A stretch of 64,000 bases of DNA from SG8-30 sp963710135 (GTDB taxonomy: Bacteria; Pseudomonadota; Gammaproteobacteria; Steroidobacterales; Steroidobacteraceae): positions 1,054,001-1,118,000 of the forward strand of contig CAVPYY010000006.1 of NCBI GenBank assembly GCA_963710135.1, read 5' to 3'. Made by a program: the position numbers and the translations under genes. Positions 8,411 through 17,390 of this stretch are shown piece after piece. The notes under the pieces are model-generated. The model worked only from the letters and a program-made list of their open reading frames with translations, searched no databases and had not been told where the DNA came from. Numbering within the stretch: position 1 is the first letter of the stretch; every line of letters begins with the position of its first letter.

Positions 8411-9826
8411 CTACCAGGAGGCCAACCTGATCGTGTCGGCGGCCAGCTTGCCACCATCAGGCGCCCGCAGTTGCACGACACCCCCGCTCTGCTTGAGATC
8501 GAAATCGCCCAGCTTGATCCAGCGTGCACCCCAGACCTGCTGGTTCAGGACCACGGTGTTGGTTCCAGCGGCGTGCTCTATGCGGTATTCCGCGATGCTG
8601 GCCTGTTCGGACGTGGCCGGGTACCAGACTGCGATCTCGTAGCGCCCGTCGCGCGGCACATCGAGTGACCAGTTGAACGACTCGCCGGGGGCGCCCGCAC
8701 TCTGCAGGTAGCCGGCCGTCGACAGGGCTCCGCGCTCCTGGCGCGGGGCCCATGTACCGACCGCCGCGACGGAATCCGGCGAACCGGCGGCCGCACCCGC
8801 GGCTCGCGCCGGGAGGTACAGTGGTGGCGATACGCCCTCGGCCAATCGAAGTCGGTCGATGAGCAGTTCGGTGAAGCGCCCCAGCCGCGCTGCATCCCAG
8901 GGCTCGGGCTCGCCCTGGTCCCAGCCGTTGGTAAAGGCTGCGATGATCAGTCGCCTGCCGTTCGGCAGCTCCGCGTGCATCACATCCTGAAGCGTGTCGA
9001 AGGCGGTGCCGATCTTGTTTTCTTGACGGCTGCCGGGTGGCAGACCGCCGCCAAGACTGCTGTGCGGCGAGAAGGTCGGACGCCGCAGCAGGCTGCGCAT
9101 GTACTCCGTGGCTTGCGGTTCGACAGCGCCGCTCGCTACGGCGAGCATGAGCGCGGCCGCGGCGTCGGCGGACATCTGATTCGGCCCAAAGCGCTCGCGG
9201 GCTAGCTTCTCGAAGCCTTCCGGCTCTTCGCCCGAGTTCGTCGGATAGGTCTTGGTGAACAGCCGCTGCGTGCCGAGCAGTCCGTGGCAATCGATGACGC
9301 GCTCCGCGTAACGGCGCATTTCGATCCAGTGCTCGAGTGCGGTGTCCGGTCCGCGTCTGTTTCCGACGCCACTTATGGTGTCCACCACGACGCCCGTTGC
9401 GACGTTGTCGGAGTCGACCACCATCGGCCGCACGCTGGCATCCAGGCAGCCTGGCGATCGACCGTGCTCGGCGCACCAGTGCACCGCCGCCAACATGAAC
9501 GGCAACTTCACGCAGCTTGCGGGGTACGCAAGGACATCGCCATCCACGCTGCCGCGTATCCACCGACCGCCATACTCCACCAACACGGTGACACTGAAGC
9601 GGCCGAACGGCTGGGTAGCAAGAAATTCGCGCCTTGCCCACTCGACCGCGGATTGCAGTGCGGGATCGTCCTGGACATCGGACTCTGACGAATCGAGGGT
9701 AGTGGGCTGGCAGGCGGGTGCCGCCGCAGGAGGAGCGGCCCACGCGACGCGGGCTGCGGCGCCCACCAGGAAGACGCCTGCCAAGATCAACATTGCGCGT
9801 ACACCAGCAGGCGTGCACCGGTTCAA
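8411..9826 (-). CDS. Exported class A beta-lactamase-like serine hydrolase fused to a golvesin-like domain
   Basis: A 471-residue protein with an N-terminal hydrophobic signal segment (residues 12-30, ending AWAAPP). The first ~300 residues have the serine-hydrolase triad motifs: S104-x-x-K107 (PASCVKLPF), S139-D-N (VVDSDNVAT) and a KTG equivalent K271-I-G-T. This is the beta-lactamase2 family rather than a classical resistance enzyme. The last ~135 residues form a beta-rich module (NWSLDVPRDGRYEIAVWYPA, then ADTIRLASW) resembling the golvesin C-terminal/xanthan-lyase CBM-like domain, which often binds carbohydrate. A periplasmic or surface peptidoglycan or glycan substrate is inferred. Another open frame on the same strand (8457-9872) lacks any of these motifs and was discarded. 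Confidence 0.8.
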   Translation of the reverse strand: MNRCTPAGVRAMLILAGVFLVGAAARVAWAAPPAAAPACQPTTLDSSESDVQDDPALQSAVEWARREFLATQPFGRFSVTVLVEYGGRWIRGSVDGDVLAYPASCVKLPFMLAAVHWCAEHGRSPGCLDASVRPMVVDSDNVATGVVVDTISGVGNRRGPDTALEHWIEMRRYAERVIDCHGLLGTQRLFTKTYPTNSGEEPEGFEKLARERFGPNQMSADAAAALMLAVASGAVEPQATEYMRSLLRRPTFSPHSSLGGGLPPGSRQENKIGTAFDTLQDVMHAELPNGRRLIIAAFTNGWDQGEPEPWDAARLGRFTELLIDRLRLAEGVSPPLYLPARAAGAAAGSPDSVAAVGTWAPRQERGALSTAGYLQSAGAPGESFNWSLDVPRDGRYEIAVWYPATSEQASIAEYRIEHAAGTNTVVLNQQVWGARWIKLGDFDLKQSGGVVQLRAPDGGKLAADTIRLASW

Positions 9827-9929
9827 GTTTCGACTCCATCCAGGTTGGGCCGCGCACAGGCTGGCCGCCCATGCCCTGCGGCCCTTAGACTAAATCAGCC
9901 GGACACCCGCCGGCCATTCCTGGACGGCG

Positions 9930-10409
9930 ATGTACCCGAGACTCCTCAAGTTCCTGCACGAGGTCAGCACGGTTGGCGTGATGGGCTCGATCGCGGCCTG
10001 CCTCGTGCTGGTGGTGGTCTCTCCCACCGATTCTCCGGTCGAGTTCGCGGCGATCCGACGCGGAATCGCCGCCATCGTGCGCTGGCTGCTGATCCCCTCG
10101 CTGGCGGTCGTGATCGTCAGCGGCCTGCTGGCCATTGCCGCCAATCGCACCTACATGAATGCCGGCTGGGCCTGGATGAAGGCATTGCTGGGCATCAGCA
10201 TGTTCGAGGGCACTTTGCTGACCATCGGCGCCAGCGCGCGCCGTGCGGCGGAGCTCGCGTCGCAGGCCGTCGACGGAGTGGGCGATCCCGCCGCATTGGC
10301 ACAGGTGCTGCGCACCGAGTGGGGCGGCCTGTGGATCATCCTCGGGGTCTGCGTCGCCAACATCGTACTCGCCGTCTGGCGGCCGCGCTTCAGCCGCAAG
10401 CGTGCCTGA
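9930..10409 (+). CDS. Small four-helix membrane protein, DUF2269/CopD-like
   Basis: A 159-residue integral membrane protein with about four hydrophobic helices, near residues 13-30, 50-68, 82-100 and 134-150. The N-terminal LLKFLHEVSTVG places a His early in helix 1, as in CopD/DUF2269-type proteins where it may bind haem or copper. No cytoplasmic domain is present. It is divergent from the beta-lactamase-like gene (103 bp between starts) and ends 36 bp before the convergent alcohol dehydrogenase. The exact role is unknown and the family assignment is tentative. Confidence 0.6.
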   Translation: MYPRLLKFLHEVSTVGVMGSIAACLVLVVVSPTDSPVEFAAIRRGIAAIVRWLLIPSLAVVIVSGLLAIAANRTYMNAGWAWMKALLGISMFEGTLLTIGASARRAAELASQAVDGVGDPAALAQVLRTEWGGLWIILGVCVANIVLAVWRPRFSRKRA

Positions 10410-10445
10410 TCCGTGCGCCGCCGGCCGCCAACCATGCCGGGCCGG

Positions 10446-11611
10446 TCAGCGCAGCACGCCGTTTATGCAGTTCAGATAAAGCCGGCGGAAATTCTCTTCG
10501 GTCATGGGCCGCGGATTGCCACCGGTCGAAGGATCGGCGAGGGCCTGAGGCGCAAAGGCCTCCGCATGCTCCTCGCGCACGCCGATGTCGGCCAGGGTCG
10601 GCGGGATCCCGATGTCCGCGCGCAGCTCGAGCACCCAGTCGAGGAATCCCTCGAAGGAGTGGCGCTTGAGCCCTATGTAGGCCGCGAGGCGGACCATCTT
10701 TTCCTCGATGACAGAGCGATTCCACTGCAACACGTAGGGCATCACCACCGCGTTGGTAAGCCCGTGGTGGGTGTTCAGGTTCGCTCCGCAGGGGTGGCTG
10801 AGGCTGTGCATCGCGCCGAGGCCTTTCTGGAACGCGGTGGCGCCCATCGACGAGGCAATCAGCATGTGCGAACGCGCCTCGATATCGGTGCCGTCCTCGA
10901 CCGCCCTCGGCAGCCAGTCCCTGACGAGCCGCATGCCCTCCGCGGCGATGCCCTCCGCCATCGGGTGATAGAAAGGCGAGCACCACGCCTCGAGGCAGTG
11001 CGACAGGGCATCCATGCCGGTGGCCGCGGTGATGTGGGCAGGCAGTCCAACCGTAAGCTCGGGGTCCTCGATGACGAGCGCCGGCAGCATGCGCGGATGG
11101 AAGATGATCTTCTTGGTGTGGTCGGCAAGATCCGTGATGACGGAGGCCCGGCCCACTTCCGATCCGGTGCCCGGCCGTGGTCGGCACCGCGATGACCGGC
11201 GCCATGCCTGACACGTCGACTCGCGTGTACCAGTCCTCACGATCCTCGAAGTCCCACAGCGGCCGCTTCTGCCCCGACCATGAGCGCGATGGCCTTGCCG
11301 GCATCGAGTGCACTGCCGCCGCCGAAGGCGATGACGCCGTCGTGCCCCCCTGCCCGGAACACCGCGACGCCCCGGGTGACGTTCTCCTCGACCGGATTGG
11401 CCTGGATGTCCGAGAACACCGCGCAGGACACACCGGCGTTGCGGCAGCTGTCGACGGCCCGGCCGATCATGGGCAGCGCCGCGAGGCCCGGATCGGTGAC
11501 CAGCAGCGGGCGCTCGATGCCCGCGCTTCGGCAGGCGTCCGCCAATTCGCTGATGCGCCCGGCGCCGAAGCGGATCGCCGTCGGATAGTTCCAGTTACCC
11601 TTTAGCTGCAA
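10446..11611 (-). CDS. Iron-containing alcohol dehydrogenase (two +1 frameshifts)
   Basis: Group III (iron-dependent) NAD(P)-linked alcohol dehydrogenase, oxidising an alcohol to an aldehyde. Seen are the N-terminal Rossmann part (AFGGGSALDAGKAI), then VPTTAGTGSE, then the metal-binding region with His residues in DALSHCLEAW and SLSHPCGANLNTHHG. The reading frame changes twice. An extra G lies in the four-base run at 11272-11275, and another in the three-base run at 11170-11172; removing both gives 387 residues, the normal family length. Translation appears to start at TTG (11611-11609), supported by a GAGGGAG that overlaps the upstream aldehyde dehydrogenase stop. It is the last gene of the mlrC-like/GS-like/ALDH/ADH series and presumably feeds the adjacent dehydrogenase. 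I regard the shifts as sequence errors. Confidence 0.85.
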
Positions 11612-11618
11612 GATGGCG

Positions 11619-11625
11619 CTCCCTC
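11619..11625 (-). promoter_or_regulatory. Shine-Dalgarno site supporting a TTG start
   Basis: GAGGGAG lies 7 nt upstream of the TTG at 11611-11609 and shares bases with the TGA stop of the aldehyde dehydrogenase gene (11626-11624). No ATG or GTG in the alcohol dehydrogenase frame is better placed. The arrangement suggests translational coupling between the two dehydrogenases. Confidence 0.55.
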
Positions 11626-13015
11626 AGGTCGACAGCCGCAGATGAAATGATTTCGGCCGGGTCAGGTGCTCGTAGCCGACACGCGACAGGGTGCAGCCGC
11701 GCCCCGAGTCCTTCACGCCGACCCAGGCGAGCGCCGGGTCGAGGTAGTCGCAGCGGTTCATGAACCAGGTGCCGGTCTCGATCCGCTCGCCAAGGGCCAC
11801 CGCCGCCTCGGCGTCGCTGGTCCAGACCGCCGCGGTCAGGCCGAAGTCGCTGTCGTTCATCAGCGCAACGGCTTCGTCGTCGCCCGAAACCTTCATGATG
11901 CCGGCCACCGGGCCGAAGATCTCCTCGCGCATCACCGCCATGCGGTGGTCGACGCCCAGCAGCAGCTGCGGCGCGAGATACGGCGTGCCCTCCTGATCTG
12001 CCGGAAAATGACTGGCATCGATGGCCGGCTGCGCACCGGCGGCAATCGACGACTGCGACCTGCCTGCGGATCTGCTCGGCGGCGGTGGTGCGCACCACAG
12101 GCCCGAGGGTCGTTTCCGGCGATGTCGGGTCGCCGAGCACGTAGCTGCGGATCAACTCGACCGCGCCGTCGACGAAGTCGTCATGGACACGCTCGTGCAC
12201 GTAGATGCGCTGGATGCCGCAGCAGGACTGCCCGCTATTGAAGTAGGCACCGTCGACCAGGTTCTCGATCGCGTGCTCGACGTCCGCATCGTGCCGGACG
12301 TACGCCGGATCGCAACCGCCCAGTTCCAGCCCAGTGCCGATGAATCGCTCCGCCGCGGCATGCTGCACGGCGTGCCCACCGGCCACGGAGCCGGTGAATG
12401 CGACGAACCCGACGCGTGGATCACGGATGGCCTTCTCGGTCGCGGCGTGCGACAGGTGCACCGCCTGGAACACGCCCTCGGGCAGCCCCGCCTCGCGAAA
12501 GCACTCCGCGAAACGCTCGGCGCAGAGCGGCGTCTGGGCGGAGTGCTTGAGCACCACGGCATTGCCGGCCATGATCGCCGGAATGACGCTGTTCACGGCG
12601 ATCAGGTAGGGATAGTTCCAGGCCGCGACCGTCAAGACGACGCCGAGCGGCTCGCGGCGGATGAAGCGCGTGAAGCCCTGGCGCGGAGCAGCCTCGATGT
12701 CCGCCAGCGCTTCCGCGGCGATGTCGATCATGTAGCGTGCCCGCTCCAGCGTGCCGCGCACCTCGCTGGGCGCAAACCTGATCGGCCGGCCCATCTGCCA
12801 GGACAGTTCCAGCGCGACGGCGTCGCGCCTTGCCTCGAATTTCTCGCAGAACTTGCGGCAGATCGCCGCCCGGGTGGCCAGGCCCGTCATGCGCCACGCC
12901 CGCTGCGCCGTCACGCGCCCGCTCGAGCGCCCGATCCAGCTCGGCCTCGCTTGCCAGCGGGCGCTCGCAGTACACGTGAACCGTCTACCGGCGAAACCGT
13001 ACGCTGCGTGTTCAT
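11624..13015 (-). CDS. NAD(P)-dependent aldehyde dehydrogenase (three +1 frameshifts)
   Basis: ALDH-superfamily enzyme oxidising an aldehyde to a carboxylate. Visible are the coenzyme-site AAWNYPY, the catalytic Glu in ELGGCDPAY (GTGLELGG), the nucleophile Cys in FNSGQSCCGIQRIYVHE, and the C-terminal EEIFGPV and KDSGRG blocks. The frame is broken near 12975, 12909 and 12050, each by one extra base. Removal of the three bases gives 462 residues, typical for the family. The ATG at 13015 lies 2 nt after the stop of the glutamine-synthetase-like gene, and the stop overlaps the ribosome site of the alcohol dehydrogenase, so the three are one operon. It probably acts on the aldehyde made by that dehydrogenase. 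Substrate unknown. Confidence 0.85.
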
Positions 13016-13017
13016 GA

Positions 13018-14387
13018 TCAGATGATCTCGAAGTAGCGGGCCATTTCCCAGTCGGTGATGTGCCGCCGGAACTCCCGTTCTTCCCACTCGCGCGTTGCGG
13101 CGAAGTGCTCGACGAAGGCGTCGCCGAACCAGTCGCGCGCCATCTGCGGAAGCCTTCAGCCGTTGCGCGGAGTCCCACAGCGTACGCGGCAGCGCGAGGC
13201 GCTTCGGGAATTTCTTGTCATAGGCGTTGCCGGTCACCATTGGCTCGGGCTCGACGCGGTTCTCGATACCCCACAGGCCGGAGGCCAGCGCGGCCGCCAG
13301 GATCACGTACGGATTGGCGTCCGCCGCCGCCACCCGGTATTCGATCCGCTGCGACTTGGCGCTGCCCCCGATGACGCGCAGTGCGCAAGTCCGGTTGTCG
13401 ACCGACCAGGTTGCGTCGGTCGGCGCCCAGAAACCCGGGATCAGCCGGGTATAGGAGTTGACCGTCGGGGCGATCATTGCCAGCAGTTCAGGCATCAACC
13501 GCTGCTGGCCGCCGAGATACCAGCGCATGAGGTCGCTCATGCCGTGCGGCTTCCCCGGGTCGTGGAACACGGGCTTGCCCGCCGCGTCGCGCAGCGACAT
13601 GTGGATGTGCCCGCTCTGCCCGGGCCAGTCGGGCGACCACTTGGCCATGAAGGTGGCCATCAGGCCGCGGCGCTGCGCGATGATCTTGGCGAAGGTCTTG
13701 AACAGGGCCGCCTTGTCGGCCGCGGCGAGCCCGTCGTCGGCCGCAAGCGCCGCCTCCAGGACACCGGGGCCGGTCTCTTCGTGCAGCCCTTCGATCGGCA
13801 GGTCCAGCTTCTGGCAGCTGTTGAGCAGGTCACGGTACAGCTCGCTCCAGACGCTGTTGCGGATCACCGAGTAGCCGAAGAAGTCCGGCGCGATCGGCTT
13901 CAGGTCGCGATAGTGCTTGGCACGCACGGAGTCCGGCGTTTCCTCGAACACGAAGAACTCGTACTCGAAACCGGCAAAGAGCTCGTAGCCCATGCGCCGC
14001 CCGCGATCGAGCACCCGCCTGAGGACCGCCCGTGGGCATACGGCCTCGGCCTCACCGACGAACTCGGCCAGGAAGAACAGTCCGGGCTGCTCCCAGGGCA
14101 ACTCGCGGCAGGTCTCCGGCAGGACGCGGACATTGGCGTCGGGATACCCGGTGTGCCAGCCCGTGTAGCGGACGTTGTCGTACAGCTGGTCCTTGCTGTC
14201 CCAGCCGAGCACGACGTCGCAGAAGCCGAAGCCGCCGTCGAGCGCCGACATCGAATTTCTGCGCGGACATGTACTTGCCGCGCAGGATGCCGTCGATGTC
14301 GAACGCGCCGACCTTTACGTGATCGAGGCCGCGCTCGGCGACGATCGAACGCGCATCGGCGGCGCTCTGTATCTGTCTCGGTTCCAT
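13018..14387 (-). CDS. Glutamine-synthetase-family ligase, gamma-glutamylamide synthetase-like (two +1 frameshifts)
   Basis: A GS-fold ATP-dependent ligase. After correction it is 455 residues, like PuuA/IpuC-type gamma-glutamylamine synthetases and shorter or more divergent than housekeeping GlnA. The N-terminal beta-grasp (KVGAFDIDGILRGKYM) is joined across a +1 shift near 14253 to the catalytic domain. That domain has FAGFEYEFFVFEE (metal-binding Glu), GLHEETGPG, SGHIHMSL (metal-binding His), NSYTRLIPGFWAP and RIEYR. A second +1 near 13148 precedes the C terminus ending ARYFEII. The ATG at 14387 has GAGGGGG upstream; a GTG at 14390 is the alternative. Context with ALDH, ADH and a metallopeptidase suggests catabolism of an amine through a gamma-glutamyl intermediate rather than nitrogen assimilation; that is inference. 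Confidence 0.8.
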
Positions 14388-14478
14388 CACGACCCCCTCA
14401 GTGCCGGCCGCGACGCCAGACCGTCACGGCGCAGGATTTCCGTCATCGTGCGCTTCTGCCCGAATCCCGTCTACGCAG

Positions 14479-15966
14479 CTATCCCGACGGCCGCGGCCTG
14501 AGCCGGATGCTGGCCGGCAATCGCCTGAACGGCAAGCTCGCCGGGTCGGCCGGATTCGGCCCCGGGGCCGCGACCAGCAGGATCCGCGCGGCCATCGCTC
14601 CGAAGTCGGCGCGGAAATGCACCGAGCTCTTCAGCATCAGGACACTCGCCTCGGCGGGCTCGACCCCGAGATGGCGGAACATCGCCTGGTCGGCCGCCTG
14701 CTGCTTGCGCGACGCGACCGCGATCCGCACGTTGCCGAGGACAAGCAGCGCCATCTGGCCGAGCTCGAAGCGGCTGCCGCGGTAGAAGGGGCCGGTGCCG
14801 GTGAAGCGGCCGTCGCCGAGCCGTTCCACCCGGAAGCGGCCAACCAGCGGCGTCTCGCCCGGAAATGCCGTGCCGGCGCCCAGTGCCAGTTCCACGCTGG
14901 CTCCCTCGCCCGCGGCGTGCGCCCTGGCGGCCGCCTGCGGATCCCAGATCACGCCTGCCAGGGTCCCCGGCACGTCGGCCGCCACCAATGCTTTCAGCAA
15001 GGTGGTCGTGTCCGCGTTGCCGCCCGCCCCGGGATTGTCCTGGGTGTCGGCCAGGATGAGCGGATGCCCGCGGGAACCGTCGTGGGCCCGCGCCGCGGCA
15101 ATGGCCTCGGCCACGCTCGCGAGCTCGAGTCCGAAAGCCGGCTCCTGCCGCTGCACGGCGGCGCATGCGGCGCTCACCGCCCCTTCCACAGCTACGCCAT
15201 CCTGGCCATAGGCCACCACACTCGGACCACAGTCGGCGACGTCGGCGGCCGGGAAGCCCGGAAAGAAACTGAGGGACCAGACATCTGGCCCCTCCATCGA
15301 GCGCACCTGCTCCATCAGTGTGCACATGGGATCCATCAGCGTGCACTGCGAGGTCAGGGGTATCAGGAAAGGCAGGCGCCTGTGCGCCTTCTTGGGGCGC
15401 GGGTGCTGCAGCAGCAGGCTGAGCAGCGCGAACGCCCGAGCGCCGGTCTCGGCCATGTCGACGTGGGGATAGGTGCGGTACCCGACCAGCACGTCCGCCG
15501 CCTCCACCATGCGAGGCGACACGTTGGCGTGAAAATCCAGGCTGGCGACGATCGCGACGCCCGGCCCCACCTGGCGACGCACCCGCTCCAGCAGCTCGCC
15601 GTCCGCGTCGTCGACGTGCTCGGCGACCATCGCGCCATGCAGATCGAGATAGACCGCGTCCAGATCGACACAGGCCGCCAGTCCCTCGAGGAGCATGGCC
15701 GACACGGTCTCGAAGGCCTCGCGGGTGACCCGGCCCGACGGCTGGGCCGCGCACCAGACCAGTGGCAGCAGCACGACACCGGCCCGCCTGGCGGCGTCGG
15801 CGAATCCCGCGGCGGGGAGGTTGATGCCCTGCACGGCGCGGATGAGTTCCGCACCCCGCACCAGGCCCGGCCAGGCGTCCGGGGCTTCGAAATCGGCCAG
15901 CGTCGCCGGCAGGGTGGCGAAGGTGTTGGTCTCGTGCTGGAACCCGCCGATCGCGATGCGAGGCAT
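14479..15966 (-). CDS. M81-family metallopeptidase, MlrC (microcystinase C)-like
   Basis: A 495-residue uninterrupted frame with hallmarks of the M81/MlrC family: RIAIGGFQHETNTFA at the N terminus, DLHGAMVAEH (with metal-site Asp and His), SLDFHANVSPRM and ADTQDNPGAGGN. MlrC in microcystin degraders is a zinc peptidase acting late in the pathway. Most members of the family occur elsewhere, often beside transporters and dehydrogenases, and have uncharacterised amide or peptide substrates. It is first in the run leading to the GS-like, ALDH and ADH genes (91 bp before the GS-like start) and divergent from the TRAP transporter. It could hydrolyse a gamma-glutamyl amide made by the neighbouring ligase; this is inference. 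Confidence 0.85.
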   Translation of the reverse strand: MPRIAIGGFQHETNTFATLPATLADFEAPDAWPGLVRGAELIRAVQGINLPAAGFADAARRAGVVLLPLVWCAAQPSGRVTREAFETVSAMLLEGLAACVDLDAVYLDLHGAMVAEHVDDADGELLERVRRQVGPGVAIVASLDFHANVSPRMVEAADVLVGYRTYPHVDMAETGARAFALLSLLLQHPRPKKAHRRLPFLIPLTSQCTLMDPMCTLMEQVRSMEGPDVWSLSFFPGFPAADVADCGPSVVAYGQDGVAVEGAVSAACAAVQRQEPAFGLELASVAEAIAAARAHDGSRGHPLILADTQDNPGAGGNADTTTLLKALVAADVPGTLAGVIWDPQAAARAHAAGEGASVELALGAGTAFPGETPLVGRFRVERLGDGRFTGTGPFYRGSRFELGQMALLVLGNVRIAVASRKQQAADQAMFRHLGVEPAEASVLMLKSSVHFRADFGAMAARILLVAAPGPNPADPASLPFRRLPASIRLRPRPSG

Positions 15967-16208
15967 GGTGTCGATGGACGTGTATTGGCGACTACGCCCA
16001 CTCTAGCCCAGTTTCGGGGCGCGCGTCGGCACGTGCTGCCGGCCCCGGGCAGGGGGCCGGATCGGTGGGATCGCCGCGCCCGGGCTGGCGCTCGGCTGGC
16101 AGTAGGCATTTAATGTGGGGATTCGAAGATGGGGATTGCGACAACGGGAGAGCGGCGCGCGACCGGATCGCGCTTGCGTCAGTCGAGTTCACACACGGGG
16201 AGAAGACC
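15967..16208. other. Divergent intergenic region between mlrC-like and TRAP genes
   Basis: The 242 bp hold both promoters. A hairpin with 8-bp arms (CCGGCCCC / GGGGCCGG at 16039-16046 and 16053-16060) and an A+T pocket around GCATTTAATG (16107-16116) are the only landmarks. I looked for a sigma-54 GG-N10-GC element and did not find a convincing one. No regulator gene lies nearby. Confidence 0.4.
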
Positions 16209-17288
16209 ATGGAAAGAAGATCGTTTCTGAAGACCGCCGCTGTGGCGGCGACAGCGACTTCCGCCGGGCTGCTCGCAGCCTGCGGCAAGAAGGACGAGGG
16301 CGGCGCACCTGGCGTCGTGACTTCGAAGAAGACGACCATCAAGTGGCGACTGCAGACGTACGCCGGTCCGGCGTTGGCGGAACACGTCATCAAACCTTCG
16401 ATCGAGGCCTTCAACCGGGCCGCGAACGGCGAGATGGTGATCGAGCTTTATTTCGCCGACCAGCTGGTGCCGACCGGTGAACTGTTCCGTGCCATGCAGG
16501 CAGGAACCATCGACGCGGTGCAGAGCGACGACGACTCCATCGCAGCACCCGTCGACGTTTCGGTGTTCGGCGGCTACTTCCCGTTCGCCACGCGCTACAG
16601 CCTCGACGTCCCGGCGCTGTTTCACCGTTACGGCCTGAACGAGATCTGGCAGGAGGCCTACGGCGAGGTCGAGGGCGTCACCTGGCTCAGCGCCGGCGCC
16701 TGGGATCCCTGCCACTTCAATACCGTGAAGCCGATCAACCGGCTCGCGGACCTGAAGGGCCTGCGCGTCTTCACCTTCCCGACGGCCGGCAAGTTCCTCG
16801 CCCGCTTCGGCGTCGTGCCCGTCACCCTGCCCTGGGAGGACGTCGAAGTCGCGGTGCAGACCGGCGAACTCGACGGCATCGCCTGGTCGGGCATCACCGA
16901 GGACTACACCGTCGGCTGGGCGGACGTCACCAACTACTTCCTGACCAACAACATCTCCGGCGCCTGGATCGGCTCCTACTTCGCGAACAGCGCTGCCTGG
17001 GAGAAGGTTCCCGAACACCTCAAGACCCTGTTCCGGCTGTGCATGGACAGCTCCCACTACTACCGTCAGCACTGGTACTGGGGTGGCGAAGCCTATCTGC
17101 GCGTCAAGGGCGAGAAGATGAAGCTCACCACCATTCCGGCGGCGGAGTGGGCGACGGTCGAGGCGGAAGCGCTGAAGTTCTGGGATGAGATCGCCGCCAC
17201 CAGCCCGCGTTGCGCCAAGGTGGTGCAGATCTTCAAGGACTACAACGACCTGATGAGCAAGGCGGGCCCTCCGTACCGTTACGGTTGA
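16209..17288 (+). CDS. dctP: TRAP transporter substrate-binding protein (DctP family)
   Basis: A 359-residue periplasmic solute receptor. The N terminus MERRSFLKTAAVAATATSAG carries a twin-arginine motif (ERRSFLK) and ends in a possible lipobox (LLAAC). The mature part has the DctP fold features IEAFNRAANGEMVIELYF, PTGELFRAMQAGTIDAVQ and KPINRLADLKGLRV, whose Arg normally contacts a substrate carboxylate. The ATG at 16209 is chosen because the signal starts there and GGGGAGAAG precedes it. The subfamily is the one with long Trp-rich C termini, also seen with lactate or 2-oxo-acid substrates, but I cannot assign a ligand. It is first of a three-gene dctPQM set. Confidence 0.9.
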   Translation: MERRSFLKTAAVAATATSAGLLAACGKKDEGGAPGVVTSKKTTIKWRLQTYAGPALAEHVIKPSIEAFNRAANGEMVIELYFADQLVPTGELFRAMQAGTIDAVQSDDDSIAAPVDVSVFGGYFPFATRYSLDVPALFHRYGLNEIWQEAYGEVEGVTWLSAGAWDPCHFNTVKPINRLADLKGLRVFTFPTAGKFLARFGVVPVTLPWEDVEVAVQTGELDGIAWSGITEDYTVGWADVTNYFLTNNISGAWIGSYFANSAAWEKVPEHLKTLFRLCMDSSHYYRQHWYWGGEAYLRVKGEKMKLTTIPAAEWATVEAEALKFWDEIAATSPRCAKVVQIFKDYNDLMSKAGPPYRYG

Positions 17289-17323
17289 TCGCGTCATGTC
17301 CCGGTGGATGCGCTGCGCCCACC

Positions 17324-17354
17324 GTCCCCGGCCGGCCCGCCGCCGGCCGGGGAC
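17324..17354 (+). promoter_or_regulatory. 13-bp perfect hairpin in the dctP-dctQ spacer
   Basis: Arms GTCCCCGGCCGGC (17324-17336) and its exact complement (17342-17354) flank a 5-nt loop. No T-run follows, so it is not a standard intrinsic terminator. Its place between the receptor and permease genes fits a role in transcript stabilisation or partial attenuation that keeps the binding protein more abundant than the membrane subunits. Confidence 0.6.
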
Positions 17355-17390
17355 GCGCGCAGCGTAGGCCGGGACTGCCGCGCCCCGCCG

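Noticed and set aside
8411..9826. An antibiotic-resistance beta-lactamase call.
   Set aside because: The motifs show the fold only; the KTG variant and fused binding module point to a different role.
8457..9872. A 471-codon minus-strand frame overlapping the beta-lactamase-like gene almost entirely.
   Set aside because: Arginine-rich out-of-phase reading; the catalytic motifs and signal peptide occur only in the 8411-9826 frame.
13055..16113. Long plus-strand frames (576 and 570 codons) opposite the GS-like and MlrC-like genes.
   Set aside because: Typical shadows of high G+C third positions; protein families are clear on the minus strand.
15967..16208. A sigma-54 promoter ahead of dctP, suggested by TGGCA near 16098.
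   Set aside because: No GC at the required distance from the GG; the element does not match GG-N10-GC.
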